64,000 nt of DNA from Argentina anserina (GCF_933775445.1 NC_065877.1:3348001-3412000); one strand, 5' to 3'. Numbered from the stretch's first letter, positions 23,373-35,547 are shown. Made by a program: numbers and translations. Notes: generated by a model not told the origin, from the letters alone.

Positions 23373-26300
23373 TCATAGCCATTTGAAGATTAGGCCTCCA
23401 TGAGCTGCAAAGAATGGTGCAAACACCAAGGACTCAACTGCCATGAGCTTGATGAGAATGTTGAGTGAAGGACCAGAAGTGTCCTTGAGGGGATCTCCAA
23501 TTGTGTCACCTATCACAGCCGCCTTGTGAGGATCCGAGCCCTTGGGACCAAGTGATTTGGCGTGCTCAGAATTACCAGCCTGCAGGCACATCAAAATGGC
23601 TCAAACCCGAACTCACTCAAGCAATCAGAATCGTAATATTACAAGAACAATGGCTTACCTCTATGTACTTCTTTGCATTATCCCATGCCCCTCCGGTGTT
23701 TGAAGCTGAGATGGCAACCTAGCAAGGAAAACAAAAGGAAATGTGAGACATTTTTCAAGAAAGATTATGAGATATAATACAGCTTTGACTAAAGGTCACA
23801 AACCTGAACACCAGAAACAAGTGAACCAGCAAGAATGCCAGCGAGAGTTTCAACCCCAAAGAAGGTCCCAGCAATGAGAGGAGTAAGCATGACCAAAGCG
23901 CCCGGAGGGATCATCTCCCTGAGGGAAGCATCAGTAGAAATCTTGACACATCTTGCATAGTCTGGCTTTGCTGTTCCTTCCATGAGCCCTGGAATAGTAT
24001 TGAATTGTCTGCGAACCTCTTCAACCATTTTGAGTGCCGCACTTCCTACACTCTTCATTGTCATGGCTGAAAACCAGTATGGAAGCATAGCGCCCACAAT
24101 CAAGCCAATGAACACTTTAGGTGTCAACACATCAACTGTTTTTATTCCTGCTCTACTAACGTATGCGCCAAACAAAGCAAGAGAAACAAGAGCTGCTGAT
24201 CCAATAGCAAAACCCTGAGACAAAAAAGTAAAAGAATGTTAGAATATAATGAAGAAGTGATACATACGATCATATAGTCAATACTCAAGTCTCCTACCTT
24301 TCCAATAGCAGCGGTGGTGTTTCCAGCAGCATCCAAAGCATCTGTTCTTTCACGAATTTCATGGCTCATTCCAGCCATTTCTGCAATGCCACCAGCATTG
24401 TCACTGATGGGGCCGTAAGCATCAATTGCAAGACCAGTGGCAATAGTACTAAGCATTCCCAAGGCAGCCACAGCAATTCCATACATGGCAGCCAAGCTAA
24501 AGCTGACATATATAGCAAAAGCAATGGCGAAAACAGGAATAATGACTGATTTGTAACCCAGAGCCAACCCAAAAATCACATTTGTTGCAGCACCAGTCCT
24601 GCAAGAATCTGCCACATCCTGCACCGGACTGCATAATGAACATGGTAATAGTAAGCATCAGAATTTTGAAGGGTGGTTAGGAGAAAGTGATTGCATTGTG
24701 ATTGTCATTTTAACGAAATGACTCACCTGTAAGCATTGCTAGTGTAGTACTCGGTAGTGTATCCAATAACAAGACCAGCCCACAAGCCAATTGAGACACA
24801 AAAGAAAAGGTACCTGCAGACGACATTTAACCAAAGAACGAATGCTAAATATTATGGGAGCACAAAGTCATTTCCTTGGAAGGAACGAGATGTTTGAGTC
24901 AGAAAGAAGCATACCAGTTCTTAACAGTCTTATCGGTCCCAAAACTGAACATAGTGAACTCTGATGGCAAGGCCACAAAACTGACCACAGCAATCCCAGC
25001 AGTCATTAGACCTGTTGAGATAATAAGCTGTCGCTTCAAGGATGGTTCAATCTCACTTGCAATCTTGATTTCAAACAGGTCAGTTGCAAAAAGTGTTGTT
25101 ATCAAGCAAACCACAATTCCCATTGAGCTTATAATCAACGGAAAAGACATGGCTGCATAGTCATGACTGATACCAAAGGAGGATATAGATGCAACAAACA
25201 ATGCTGCACAAGTTGCCTCGGCATATGATCCGAACAGATCAGATCCCATTCCTGCAATGTCTCCTACATTATCACCCACATTGTCTGCAATGACCTGAAG
25301 AAGAAACAAAAATTAGTGAATTACGTGCAATAGTTTACGATAAATGAGTCATCAACTAGAGTCAGGATATTACAGCTGGGTTTCGTGGATCATCTTCGGG
25401 AATGTTTCGTTCAACTTTCCCAACAAGATCAGCACCAACATCAGCTGCTTTTGTGTATATACCTCCCCCAACTCTTCCAAACAATGCCATTGAAGAACCT
25501 CCAAGTCCATAACCAGTAATCGACTCATACAGTCCCTCCCAGTCATCCCCATAATACAGCTTAAACAAGTTAATAGTGATGTACAGAACCAACAAACCAT
25601 TGGCAGCAAGAAGGAATCCCATCACAGCACCAGATCGAAAAGCGGTGATGAATGCCTTCCCAACACCCTTTCTTGCTTCAAGGGTTGTTCTAGCATTGGC
25701 ATATGTTGCAATCTTCATCCCAAGAAAACCAGAGATGACTGATGTAAGAGCACCAAGCAAGAAGGCGATAGTAGTAAAGAAGGCATTGGCTAGAGCTGGT
25801 TTACACATATTCCCTGTGTTGTAAGTGCAGGGTTCGCTTTCAGTGCTGAATCCCTTAACGGATCCAAGGAAGAGGAAGATGACAACACCAAAAACACCCA
25901 TGAAGACACTGAGGTACCTATATTCGGTATATAAGAAAGAGGTTGCCCCTATGAACATTACAAAGATCAACATCGATTATCAGAGTCAAATAAAGTTCAA
26001 CCATATCCAGTCTTATTTACTGCACAAACTTGTATCACAGTTGAATGTTGATTCATTTGATGTAAAACATGACAATTGTCAATATGCCATAGAAATCAAG
26101 TCTTGACATCCAGCCCTTCGTGTTTTTGAATTCCAGTTTTGATAACTTATGACTCATAGATCCATTTTTTTGTTCATCCCCTAAAGCAACTCCCTTAGAA
26201 TCATAACCCATAATACTTTATAATCATAATCAACATATACAAGAAACAAAGGTATGGCCAAAAAAGAATCATGCAAAAGACAAAAGAGGAAAAACAATAG

Positions 26301-26838
26301 AGTACTAAACTTGATGTACAAATGGCCTTTTCATAGTATCAGTCTCTCAAAGATCAAACATCAACAGGGTGAATAGAGAAAGAAGAATGTATACATGCAT
26401 AAACAACAGTAGGAGTAAGAACAAAATTAATCCATCACAGAAGGACAGCAAGACCTTGACTCTTACTTTGCAGGGTGTAAACACACCATGAAACTAGCTT
26501 GATGACTCAAAGATTTTTCATAATTAGCACTGTTTCCTCTTATGCAGAACAATGATAATACGAGGATTAAAGAAAGATAACAAAGAAACGAGAGGAGAAA
26601 GCTCACCCTCAGAAATGGCATTTTGAATTTCAGCACACTTGAGGGTAACTGAAAAGTTGTCAATACCCTCTTCTTCTTCTCCTGGGATCAACTTGGCCCT
26701 ATAGTCATTTCCATCACTAGAGCCATAGGACACCTTCACCTTCGAAACCAGAAACCACTGAAGCAAAGCAAAAGCAAGTCCAATCAAGGCAGCCGCAGGT
26801 ATCACAATCTGAGTTAGGCCCTCACTCAGCAAAGCCAT
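23373..26838 (-). CDS. VHP1: Vacuolar H+-translocating inorganic pyrophosphatase, type I
   Basis: Eight exons on the minus strand: 26607-26838, 25374-25948, 24915-25294, 24727-24813, 24298-24628, 23804-24214, 23659-23718 and 23373-23579, giving 760 aa (family about 765). The protein is made of many hydrophobic segments. The pyrophosphate-site motifs are present: [11 protein letters not shown], then [19 protein letters not shown] across exons 2/3, [15 protein letters not shown], and [14 protein letters not shown] in the last exon. Ala in [10 protein letters not shown] marks the potassium-dependent type I enzyme (AVP1-like). The enzyme splits cytosolic pyrophosphate and pumps protons into the vacuole. 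All eight exons join in phase with GT-AG sites. The ATG at 26838 opens a hydrophobic first segment, as in the family. Confidence 0.97.
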
Positions 26839-26997
26839 TTCCAAAATTTGAAGCAGCACAAAATTAAAGGTAGATTTCTCTAAATTTCTCTAAGCTTCTC
26901 TCTTAGCATTCATATATATAAGACAGAGAAACGATGGTGGGTTTCAAAGTGCAGCCTCTTAAAGAACTACAAAAGTGTCTTTGTCAAACAAAAAAAT
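26839..26997 (-). promoter_or_regulatory. 5' leader and promoter region of the H+-pyrophosphatase
   Basis: A TATATATAA-like run lies near 26912-26920 on the minus strand, about 75 bp upstream of the ATG, followed by a CT-rich leader. The promoter is cut short by a transposon starting at 26998. AACTACAAAAGTGT at 26965-26978 is repeated on the far side of that element (28197-28210). Confidence 0.45.
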
Positions 26998-28188
26998 GGT
27001 AAATTCTTCCTATGGTACCTGATGTTTGACTAATTGGACAATTTGGTACCTGATGTATGAAAGCGGACAATTTAGTACCTAAAGTTCTCAAATTTAGGTC
27101 ATTTTAGTACTTTTATCAATTTTGACCATATTTTCAGGGTTATTTCCGTCATTTTAGTCCTAAATTCATTAAATTCACATTTTTCTTCATTTCTTCCTAT
27201 AATTGTCTCTCTTTGGAGATAATTAAATTGATATATCTACTCCACTTAGCATCTACTTCGCATATATCAAATTTTTTTTCTTAATATACTTATTGTATCC
27301 TAATTATTTTCTGCAAAGGAAATAAATTGTCTTTATGCAATTGTAATTTTTATCAAAATTTTTTAAATTACTTATAATTAAAATTAATTTAGATTAATAG
27401 TTACATTATGAAAACTTATATACGTAAATCATCACAGATACTAAGTGGATGAGTTATCAAATTTTTAGTGATAACTTAGAGGCAATTTGGAGGTATTATA
27501 AAAACATGAAGTAAAGTTGAGATAAGATGATCTTTGACTAATTAGACAATTTGGTACCTGATGTATAAAAGCGGACAATTTAGTACCTAAAGTTCTCAAA
27601 TTTAGGCTATTTTAGTACCTCTATCAATTTTGACCATATTTTCAGGGTTATTTCCGTCATTCTAGTCCTAAATTCATTAAATTCACATTTTTCTTCATTT
27701 CTTCCTATAATTGCCTCTCTTTGGAGATAATTAAATTGATATATCTACTCCACTTAGCATCTACTTCGCATATATCAAATTTTTTTCTTAATATACTTAT
27801 TGTATCCTAATTATTTTCTGCAAAGGAAATAAATTGTCTTTATGCAATTGTAATTTTTATCAAAATTTTTTAAATTACTTATAATTAAAATTAATTTAGA
27901 TTAATAGTTACATTATGAAAACTTATATACGTAAATCATCACAGATACTAAGTGGATGAGTTATCAAATTTTTAGTGATAACTTAGAGGCAATTTGGAGG
28001 TATTATAAAAACATGAAGTAAAGTTGAGATAAGATGACGGAAATAACCCTGAAAATATGGTCAAAATTGACATAAGTATCAAAATTGCCTAAATTTGAGA
28101 ACTTTAGGTACCAAATTGTCCGCTTTCATACATCAGGTACCAAATTGTCCAAGTAGTCAAACATCATGTACCATATGAGTAATTTACC
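26998..28188. mobile_element. Dimeric TIR transposon, non-autonomous
   Basis: The left end (GGTAAATTCTTCCTATGGTACC..) and right end (..GGTACCATATGAGTAATTTACC, read as its complement) form inverted repeats of about 150 bp, 26998-27160 against 28037-28188. Inside, 27025-27532 and 27533-28040 are near-identical direct repeats of about 508 bp, so a second terminal repeat lies in direct orientation in the middle. There is no coding sequence. Poly-A on both sides hides the exact target duplication, but a 14-bp direct repeat AACTACAAAAGTGT flanks the unit at a short distance. Long terminal inverted repeats suggest a Mutator-like element. Confidence 0.75.
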
Positions 28189-28210
28189 CCAAAAAAAACT
28201 ACAAAAGTGT

Positions 28211-28923
28211 TATCCAAATGATGTGTTAAAATTTGCATTGCCTGGCTATAAGATTCTATAAAGCTAGCTTGTTTGAAAGGCAAGTTAGACTTGGGGAAGA
28301 TTTACTCTAAGCTTGGACTCGGTAATACTGGTTGTTTTGAATAATTGGTAGATCACAGCATTAATGGGCTATGTATAGTTTTTGACTTTTTTCTAATCAA
28401 TGGACAAACTTTGGTCTTATCAGCAAGAGTCCCATGGATAAAGATGAACTCAATATTTACTCACAAAATCACAAAGTTTCCAAGGTTTTGATTCTATTCA
28501 AAGTAGATTTACTACCAAATCTATCAGAATATATCACTTGTTTCTTCTTATATTATATTAATGAAAGTTGCACCTTCTCTGTGTTCTGAGCATATATTAT
28601 ATATGATTTGATTTGACACAAGGGAAAAAAACGTTTAAACTATTTTCTTGGTATTTCTAGGAACCCAATTGTCATTATGCTTGCAATGAGGTCCAGAAAC
28701 CATCTCTCACATTGTGAGTGAATCAAAAATGAACTAGCTAGTATTGTGTTCATTGGTCAGAAAACTAGTATTATTGTATGGAAAATCACAGTTTTCTAGC
28801 TTGTTCTAGCTTTTACTCAGCTTGCTGATATAACCTGATTGAAGTCCAGGATAAAAATTGTGAATTCAAAGTCTGGCAGTAATTCGAAAAATACTAACCA
28901 ATTCAAATTGAATTCATACTGAC
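28211..28923. other. Intergenic sequence
   Basis: AT-rich sequence. No gene or terminal-repeat element seen. Confidence 0.5.
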
Positions 28924-28931
28924 TATTTTTC

Positions 28932-29471
28932 TAGGGGTGGGCACGGGATGGGACGGGACGGAGCTCATCCCACGTCTCATCCCACTCTTTTAAATCGGGA
29001 CGGGATGAGGGTTTTTAAGAATGCATCTCACTCGGGATTAATCCCAGTTAGAACGGGATCGGGACGGGACGGGACAAATCCCACATTTTTATGAAGTTAA
29101 ATAAAAACCTATATTTTTATTTTTTTTCATAACAAAGTAACATTCAATAATGAAATTTTAACAAAAAAAATTCATATTATGTTCAAAATATTATAAATTA
29201 CAATTATTATTTGAGTTGGTATAATTTTAGAGTTATTAAGAACATAAATTAGTTTCATTTTGATACAAATATATAAGAATTTTTAAGTTTTCATTAAAGG
29301 TGGGACGGGACCGGACGAAGCGGGATATAAATTATTCGTCCCACGTCTCATCCCACTATTATGAAGCGGGACGAGATCGGGACGGGACGAACGTTTTTAG
29401 ACCTCCGTCCCATCCCGTCCCTATGAATTTCGGGACAAGATCGGAATTTCCGTTTTTTATGCCCACTCCTA
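28932..29471. mobile_element. hAT-type MITE, GGGACGGGAC family, copy 1
   Basis: A 540-bp element with termini TAGGGGTGGGC..GCCCACTCCTA. Flanking 8-bp duplications differ at one base (TATTTTTC at 28924-28931, CATTTTTC at 29472-29479). Both subterminal regions are packed with GGGACGGGAC-like units and the centre is AT-rich. It lies in the opposite orientation to copies 2 and 3. TAGGGGTG termini with 8-bp duplications indicate the hAT superfamily. No coding capacity. Confidence 0.85.
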
Positions 29472-29479
29472 CATTTTTC

Positions 29480-30278
29480 TTCTGGGAACTTTTTATCATC
29501 TTTAAACAATTGATTTTAATGTATAACGTGATGCTAACTTGAACTCCAAATGAATTCAAGTTGCAGTAAAAAAACATTTGTGTAAAAGATAATGGAAGAT
29601 TTTTGTCAGCATAATTTTTGCAGATTATCCTTTTCGTGGCCTGGCTGGTAGATACAGTGACTAATAAATTATGGACAAGCTTAAGCATTGTCATCGTCTT
29701 AACAATAAAATTGCAAGCTAATTCAATTCTGGCCGCAGAGTTTACTATCGATCTCGTTTTGCTCTCGAGCCTCGTAGCGTAGACTTATAACCAAGGAGAA
29801 AATAATATACGAATTGAATAATTACTTTTTAATTTGTGGAGCTTGTTTTATATATCAATCCTTACTAACCTAACAGTATTGATCAGAATGAGCCTTCAGT
29901 AATCCAAAATTAAGAATCAAACTTGCATCACTATTCATGGCAAAAGGATAGATGATCTTCATTTTTTATAATATAAATCTATCAGAGCACCATGTTCACC
30001 GCACCTAGATTGATTATCCTAAATCAATCTAATCCCAACTACACCCACAAACATCTAAAGTCTATGTCTTTCAAAATTATCCCAAGATATTTATGTGATC
30101 AAGATCATCTTGAGTTTGTCAAGCTTTCTTTCACTTTCACACGATAAAAAAGGAGTTGGAGCTCAGCTACGGAACCAAACAAGTAGACTTTCCAACACAC
30201 TACGTTTCTCTGGTAGTATATAATCATAAACATCTCCTAAAAAAAATCACACAAGTGGTTAAATTTTCTTCTGGAAGA
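29480..30278. other. Intergenic sequence
   Basis: AT-rich, no recognisable gene. Confidence 0.5.
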
Positions 30279-30286
30279 TGCAGAAT

Positions 30287-30883
30287 CAGGGGCGCCCCTG
30301 GGGCGGTCAAGGTGGTGCCGTTTTTTTTGCAATTCCGGGTGAAGAAACTGGTAGTGAACAAATCAAAACAACATGATTCCCAACATTACTAATGCTCTGG
30401 TTTAGATAGTTTGGGCCTTTGGGGCACTTTTTAAATGCAAGAAAAACAGATTGGAAGTGATGGATTCGATCCTTTCCCTGCTTTATTTTAATTTTATTAT
30501 TTGTATTAATTTCATTCATCTGGGTGTTGTGTATATTTGTATCTTCTTTTACAATTTCATTATCTTGAGTTGGGTTTAGTGAACTCATCCCCATCCAACA
30601 AAGGAAGGTTTCATAAATAAATAAATCTTATGTAACTTGTATATGCTTGTAAACATAAAAAACCGAAAGGATGGTAAGTTTGATACCGAACTATTTTTTA
30701 AAATTTTATTTTAATGAGATTAGAAACGTAATATTTAATAATGAAATAATAACTTTGTACTTCCAATGAAATTATTTTCATAAATCAATTATTTTATTTT
30801 AAAATGTTCTTCTTTTATATGAATATACGAATGGTCAATTTTTCTTTTCGCACCGGACCCTTGAAAACTTTGGACCGGCCCTC
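30287..30883. mobile_element. Degenerate hAT-like element
   Basis: About 597 bp between perfect 8-bp direct repeats TGCAGAAT (30279-30286 and 30884-30891). The left end starts CAGGGGCGCCCC and the right end finishes ..GGACCGGCCCTC(TG), a poor inverted match in the style of hAT ends. The interior is AT-rich with no convincing frame. It could be a much-decayed relic. Confidence 0.5.
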
Positions 30884-30972
30884 TGCAGAATAATAAGAAA
30901 AAGATGGTAAATATCATTGAAATTGTTGTTAAAGTGTTGTTGTCAATCTAATCAATACTGATTATGGTTGTT

Positions 30973-31537
30973 CAGAAACCACTATATGCATATAATTATA
31001 TAATGCTCTAAGATCTACATCCATAATGATAATAATGACATATCATTCCTTCATTTCTTAGCAACTATGTGATGCACTTTTAGATAATTCTAAGGGAACA
31101 GAAGTTTGACGGCATCAACATAAGCTAGGTTCGCAAATTCTAGTCATGTGCACAAAAATTCGTGAAGAAAATGGCATATAAGATAATAAGAATTTCCTTG
31201 CAACTCGTTACTTACAAGAGTAGTCATGACACCCATTCTGCCTGTATCATCAATCAAACCTGAGTATAAGGACCTCATATGACAAGGATGCTGCTGCGGC
31301 AACTGAAGGCATATGACAGCTCAATTTCGGCATCAAACCTTCTCTCCAGAACTAACTGTAATGAGGTAAAATTGGGAACAGCATTGCACTCTGGGAAAGT
31401 CTAAACATGTTAGCTCCTTTCAAATGGAATCAACTCCAGTCAGTGCATAGTAAACTACACCAGGATTTTATCTTAAGACTTCTCCTTCTATGCATGAAAA
31501 GCAAACTAACATCAAGAACCTCCAAACGTAACTATGG
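30973..31537 (-). repeat. Duplicated copy of the pseudouridine synthase 3' end
   Basis: This 565-bp block matches 33577-34136 at most positions, both starting near CCACTATATGCATATAATT and ending at AACTATGG. The second block is the 3' UTR and stop codon of the functional gene at 34131-35414, so this is a non-coding partial duplicate of its tail. Small differences and indels (for example near 31140) show that it is not brand new. Confidence 0.85.
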
Positions 31538-31668
31538 TTGGTAAATTCTACTTATATGACCATAATGAATCGATGAATATCTCTTCTTCATTGTTGGCAG
31601 GTATAAACACGCATTAGAAAGCCTATGGGTGGTTATGGTTCTATTTACATGTTATACACTAACAGAAG

Positions 31669-32941
31669 TAGGGGTGTTAATGGTACACAATTTCATTCCA
31701 ACCAATTCATATACCAACCGTACCAAATATATTGGTATACCACCAAATTGGTACATTGTACACGGTACAGTATACCGTACCATACTTCACAAGATGGTTG
31801 GTAGGTGGTACAAATTTTTCGTGTACCATGGTATACCGTACCAACCGAAATAGAATTTTTATGAAAAAAACCCTAATATATGCATCCATGGTGAGTCGAA
31901 CTTGACCTTCTTCCATTCAAATTGAAGCCAACTACTACTAGGCTATCATTGCAATTACAACAACTCATGCTAAACAATATATATATTCTTAAAAATTATA
32001 TATATCGATAAATATTTCAATCGTAGATTTAGTGAAAAACAAATCTTAATCGTAGATTTTTTTAAAATTTATAATTTTTGGACTTTGACATGTTTAATTT
32101 ATGACTTTGTACTTGGTAATTTGGTTGAATTTGTATAAAACTTTGTATTTGTGTTGTTATTTGCTATTACTTATTTTGATTGGACCTCTCAATTTTTGGG
32201 CCATAAACATATTGGTAGAAGCCTATTACCAACCGTACCAATCGTACCAATTAGTTGGTATACCAACGTTATTGGTTGGTTTAAATAGTGGATTTTTTAT
32301 ACCATTTATATAGGGGTGGGCATAAAAAACGGAAATCCCGATCCCGTCCCGAAATTCATAGGGACGGGACAGGACGGGACGGAGGTCTAAAAATGTCCGT
32401 CCCGTCCCGATCCCGTCCCGTTTCATAATAGTGAGACGGGACGTGGGACGAATAATTTATATCCCGCTTCGTCCCGTCCCGTCCCACTTTTAATAAAAAC
32501 TTAAAAATTCTTATATATTTATATCAAAATAAAACTAATTATGTTTTTAATAACTCTAAAATTATATCAACTCAAATAGTAATGGTAAATTATAATATTT
32601 TGAACATAATATGCATTTTTTTGTTAAAAATTTCATTATTAAATGTTACTTTGTTAATGAAAAAGTAAAAATATATGTTTTTATTTAATTTCATAGGAAG
32701 GTGGGATTTGTCCCGTCCCGTCCCGATCCCGTCCCGTCCCAACCGGGATTAATCCCGAGTGGGATGCATTCTTAAAATCCCTCGTCCCGTCCCGATCCCG
32801 TCCCGATTCAAATGAGTGGGACGGGACGTGGGATGAGCCCCGTCCCGTCCCATCCCGTCCCGTGCCCACCCCTACATTTATATATTGGTTAGTACATGCT
32901 ATTGGAAAAATGAGGTTGGTATACCTACCAATCCACCCCTA
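31669..32941. mobile_element. Outer hAT-type element containing a nested MITE
   Basis: Termini TAGGGGTGTTAATGG and ..CCAATCCACCCCTA, flanked by perfect 8-bp duplications AACAGAAG (31661-31668 and 32942-32949). Subterminal regions repeat GGTATACC and CCAACCGTACC units on both sides. The element at 32311-32874 is inserted inside it. Without that insert it is about 700 bp. It has no intact transposase frame, so it is non-autonomous. Confidence 0.85.
32311..32874. mobile_element. hAT-type MITE, GGGACGGGAC family, copy 2 (nested)
   Basis: A 564-bp element TAGGGGTGGGC..GCCCACCCCTA with perfect 8-bp duplications CATTTATA (32303-32310 and 32875-32882). Subterminal CCCGTCCCGATCCCG arrays lie on both flanks with an AT-rich centre. 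It sits inside the larger hAT element at 31669-32941. Confidence 0.92.
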
Positions 32942-32949
32942 AACAGAAG

Positions 32950-33576
32950 TTCTTCGAGTTTCAAGCAGCACGTGGTTAAGTTTTTGGACAGACCAAAGCA
33001 CATCAAAGAGTTATGCACCTGGGTTCTACGTTCTTATATATGCAATTCTATCAGTTGGTCAGGTATGACATGAGTTAGTATATGCATTTTATATCATTCT
33101 TTGAAATATGTTATTGTAGTTGTGAGTCATTACAGATTGGAAGATTGAAAGAACCCAGATTTTATACTTTGTCTACATAAACATAACGATGGAGTTGAAT
33201 GAATCAACAAAACTTACCGGAAAAGAGGTCACTTGCGTTAGTCCGTCGTTGTGGCCTTCTGGCGAGGGCTTTTTCAGTTTTTTCTGGGTTCACGGTTCAC
33301 CTCCCTCGATCTCTCTTCCAAGAGAACGAAACACTGTGTGACTAACTCTAGATTTTAGGTTTTATCTCATTTTTAACGTGAAAATGACAATTTTACCCTA
33401 AAAACGTATCCAGAATCGTATCCTGACCGTATTTTTTGGGTTGACTTTGTACTACATAGTTAGGATACGATTTTTCATCCATGGATACGTATATGCAGCG
33501 TATCCGGACCGTACACGTATCCGACACGGGTACGATACGGACATACCCATTTTTTGCCGTATCCATGCTATATAGT
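32950..33576. other. Spacer with a GTATCC/GGATAC-rich repeat
   Basis: The stretch 33404-33569 is dense in GTATCC and GGATACG hexamers in both orientations, suggesting the remains of another inverted-repeat element, though I could not fix its ends. The rest shows no gene. A CT-rich segment at 33210-33330 looks leader-like but lacks a frame. Confidence 0.4.
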
Positions 33577-34136
33577 CAGAGACCACTATATGCATATAAT
33601 TATATAATGCTCTAAGATCTACATCTATAATGATAATAATGACATATCATTCCTTCATTTCTTAGCAACTATGTGATGCACTTTTAGATAATTCTAAGGG
33701 TACAGAAGTTTGACTGCATCAACATAAGCTAGCTTCGCAAAGAGTAGTGCACAAAAATTCGTGAAGAAAATGGCATATAAGATATTAAGAATTTCCTTGC
33801 AACTCGTTACTTACAAGAGTAGGCATGACACCCATTCTGCCTGTATCATCAATCAAAGCTGAGTATAAGGACCTCATATGACAAGGATGCTGCTGCGGCA
33901 ACTGTAGGCATATGACAGCTCAATTTCGGCATCAAACCTTCTCTCGAGAACTAACTGTAATGAGGTAAAAATGGGAACAGCATTGCACTCTGGGAAAATC
34001 TAAACATGTTAGCCCCTTTCAAATGGAATCAACTCCAGTCAGTGCATAGTAAACTACACCAGGATTTTATCTTAAGACTTCTCCTTCTATGCATGAAAAG
34101 CAAACTAACATCAAGAACCTCCAAACGTAACTATGG
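33577..34136 (-). repeat. 3' end and UTR of the pseudouridine synthase, source of the upstream duplicate
   Basis: This block pairs with 30973-31537. It covers the stop codon and the roughly 550 bp downstream. Confidence 0.8.
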
Positions 34137-35414
34137 CTGCAAAGCCTGGATGGCCCAAGATGGCAGGGGTGCACGAAATAACACAGGAAGACCAGTAATA
34201 GGGTGCTCCAAAGACAAGCTTTCTGCATGAAGTTCATGGCCCTCATATGTTGTCCCATTCCACTCGTAGACACCCTCATACTTAACATCCCCTCTTATCG
34301 AAATTCCAAGATACTGGCAATGCAGACGGATTTGGTGCGTCCTTCCACTCCGAGGACGTGCTCTAACCAGAATCTCATCCTTCTTTGCATTTCCATCAAT
34401 TACAGACTTCTCTTCAACCACTACAACATTATCATAATCTGGTCTAAACTCAGATGGCTCCTTGAAGCTCCCTTGTCCATTTATCGATACAACCTCAAAC
34501 GACGTCTCCATGTCTCTCACAACCGATCCACCTGGTAGTCCCCTCCCTACATTCGAAGCAGCATACACCCTCCACGCCCCAAACTTCGACCGACCATGAC
34601 CTGATTTAACAGTGATTCTTTCCCATTTCGGAGCTACACCAACACAGCGTGCAATGTACGTTTTCGACACTTTATGATCAGTAAACGCCTTGACAAGTTT
34701 GGCAGCTACCTTATGTGACTTGGTTATTATCATCACTCCACTAGTGTCCCTATCCAGCCTATTTGCAAGATGTAGCTCCGGCGCTTTCCCTTCAACCCTT
34801 GCAACTGATTTATCCAACTCAGTTCAATATTCATGAAAGAGTAACAAAATCTCAAGCTCCTATTATATCTCCTACACTTCAATACTAGCAAGTACAAATC
34901 ATTTTATTGTCTAAAGCATTACAATTTACAATGAACATCTCATTAACATTTTACTGAGGTAACTAGGACTAAATTTTTTTAACTTTGACCAATCAACAAT
35001 TACCCAATATCATTAACAGAACAAAAAAGTGACCCAACAAAATGAGAGCTAACCTGACTCGGCCGAGTTAAACAGGAACTTAGGTACCGATTCCAGCACA
35101 CCCTCACAGTAAATCCCCTGAGGCTTGTTCACAACAGTAAGCCACTGATCCTCATAAACGACGTCGTTTCTCGAAAGAGAAAAGAGGCTTGATTTGGACG
35201 AAGCCGACATGGCTCTCGCTAGCTCCATGTTCTTTGAGATCAACGGCAGAGGCGGGGAGAGGGGCACTGGGTAATTCTGTGAGAGTTGGAGGGCATTTTG
35301 GGAACTGGGATTATCGAAATCCGACATTGAGATTGGGCTCAATGCTTTGGGGAAGCTGGAGAGGTTTCTGGGGGTGAAGAAGAAGAAGAAGGTTGAACAA
35401 TAAGAGAGGGACAT
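34131..35414 (-). CDS. RluA-type RNA pseudouridine synthase
   Basis: Two exons on the minus strand: 35054-35414 and 34131-34804, giving 344 aa. The junction is GAGTCAG|GT..AAATCAG|TTGCAAG in phase 1; an upstream AG at 34817/34818 would shift the frame. Exon 1 holds the phrase VVNKPQGIYCEG, typical of the start of the catalytic domain. Exon 2 holds NRLDRDTSG, where Asp138 is the expected catalytic residue, and RPRSGRTHQIRLH near the C-terminus. Enzymes of this group turn uridine into pseudouridine in RNA. The N-terminal 30 residues are Ser/Phe/Pro-rich and could be a transit peptide, but a later Met (about residue 30) is an alternative start. It resembles Arabidopsis 'RNA pseudouridine synthase 1'. 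It is transcribed away from the release-factor gene across a short shared region. Confidence 0.9.
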
Positions 35415-35547
35415 TTTTCGTCAATAAAAAACGACAGCGTTTTGAGATTAAAAAGCGCGAACTTTGAGCTAAACGCCGTCGTTTTAGTCTTCTTCCAAAT
35501 TGAGATTTAAACCCTTTGGAGAACCAAAATCTGCTTAAACCCTAAAA
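35415..35547. promoter_or_regulatory. Divergent promoter between pseudouridine synthase and RF2
   Basis: Only 133 bp separate the two start codons, so the promoters must overlap. Two near-palindromes with the same core occur: AAAACGACAGCGTTTT (about 35427-35443) and AAACGCCGTCGTTTT (35471-35485). A related CGACGTCGTTT lies just inside the first exon of the minus gene (35158-35168). No TATA box is evident. A role in coordinating the two genes is inference. Confidence 0.5.

Noticed and set aside
29300..29694. Open frames on both strands across MITE copy 1 (and similar frames in copies 2 and 3)
   Set aside because: They are translations of the GGGACGGGAC arrays and terminal repeats, not genes.
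34805..34830. Acceptor at 34817/34818 for exon 2 of the pseudouridine synthase
   Set aside because: It puts a stop (GTTGGATAA) right after the junction. The next AG (exon start 34804) keeps the frame and the family sequence.
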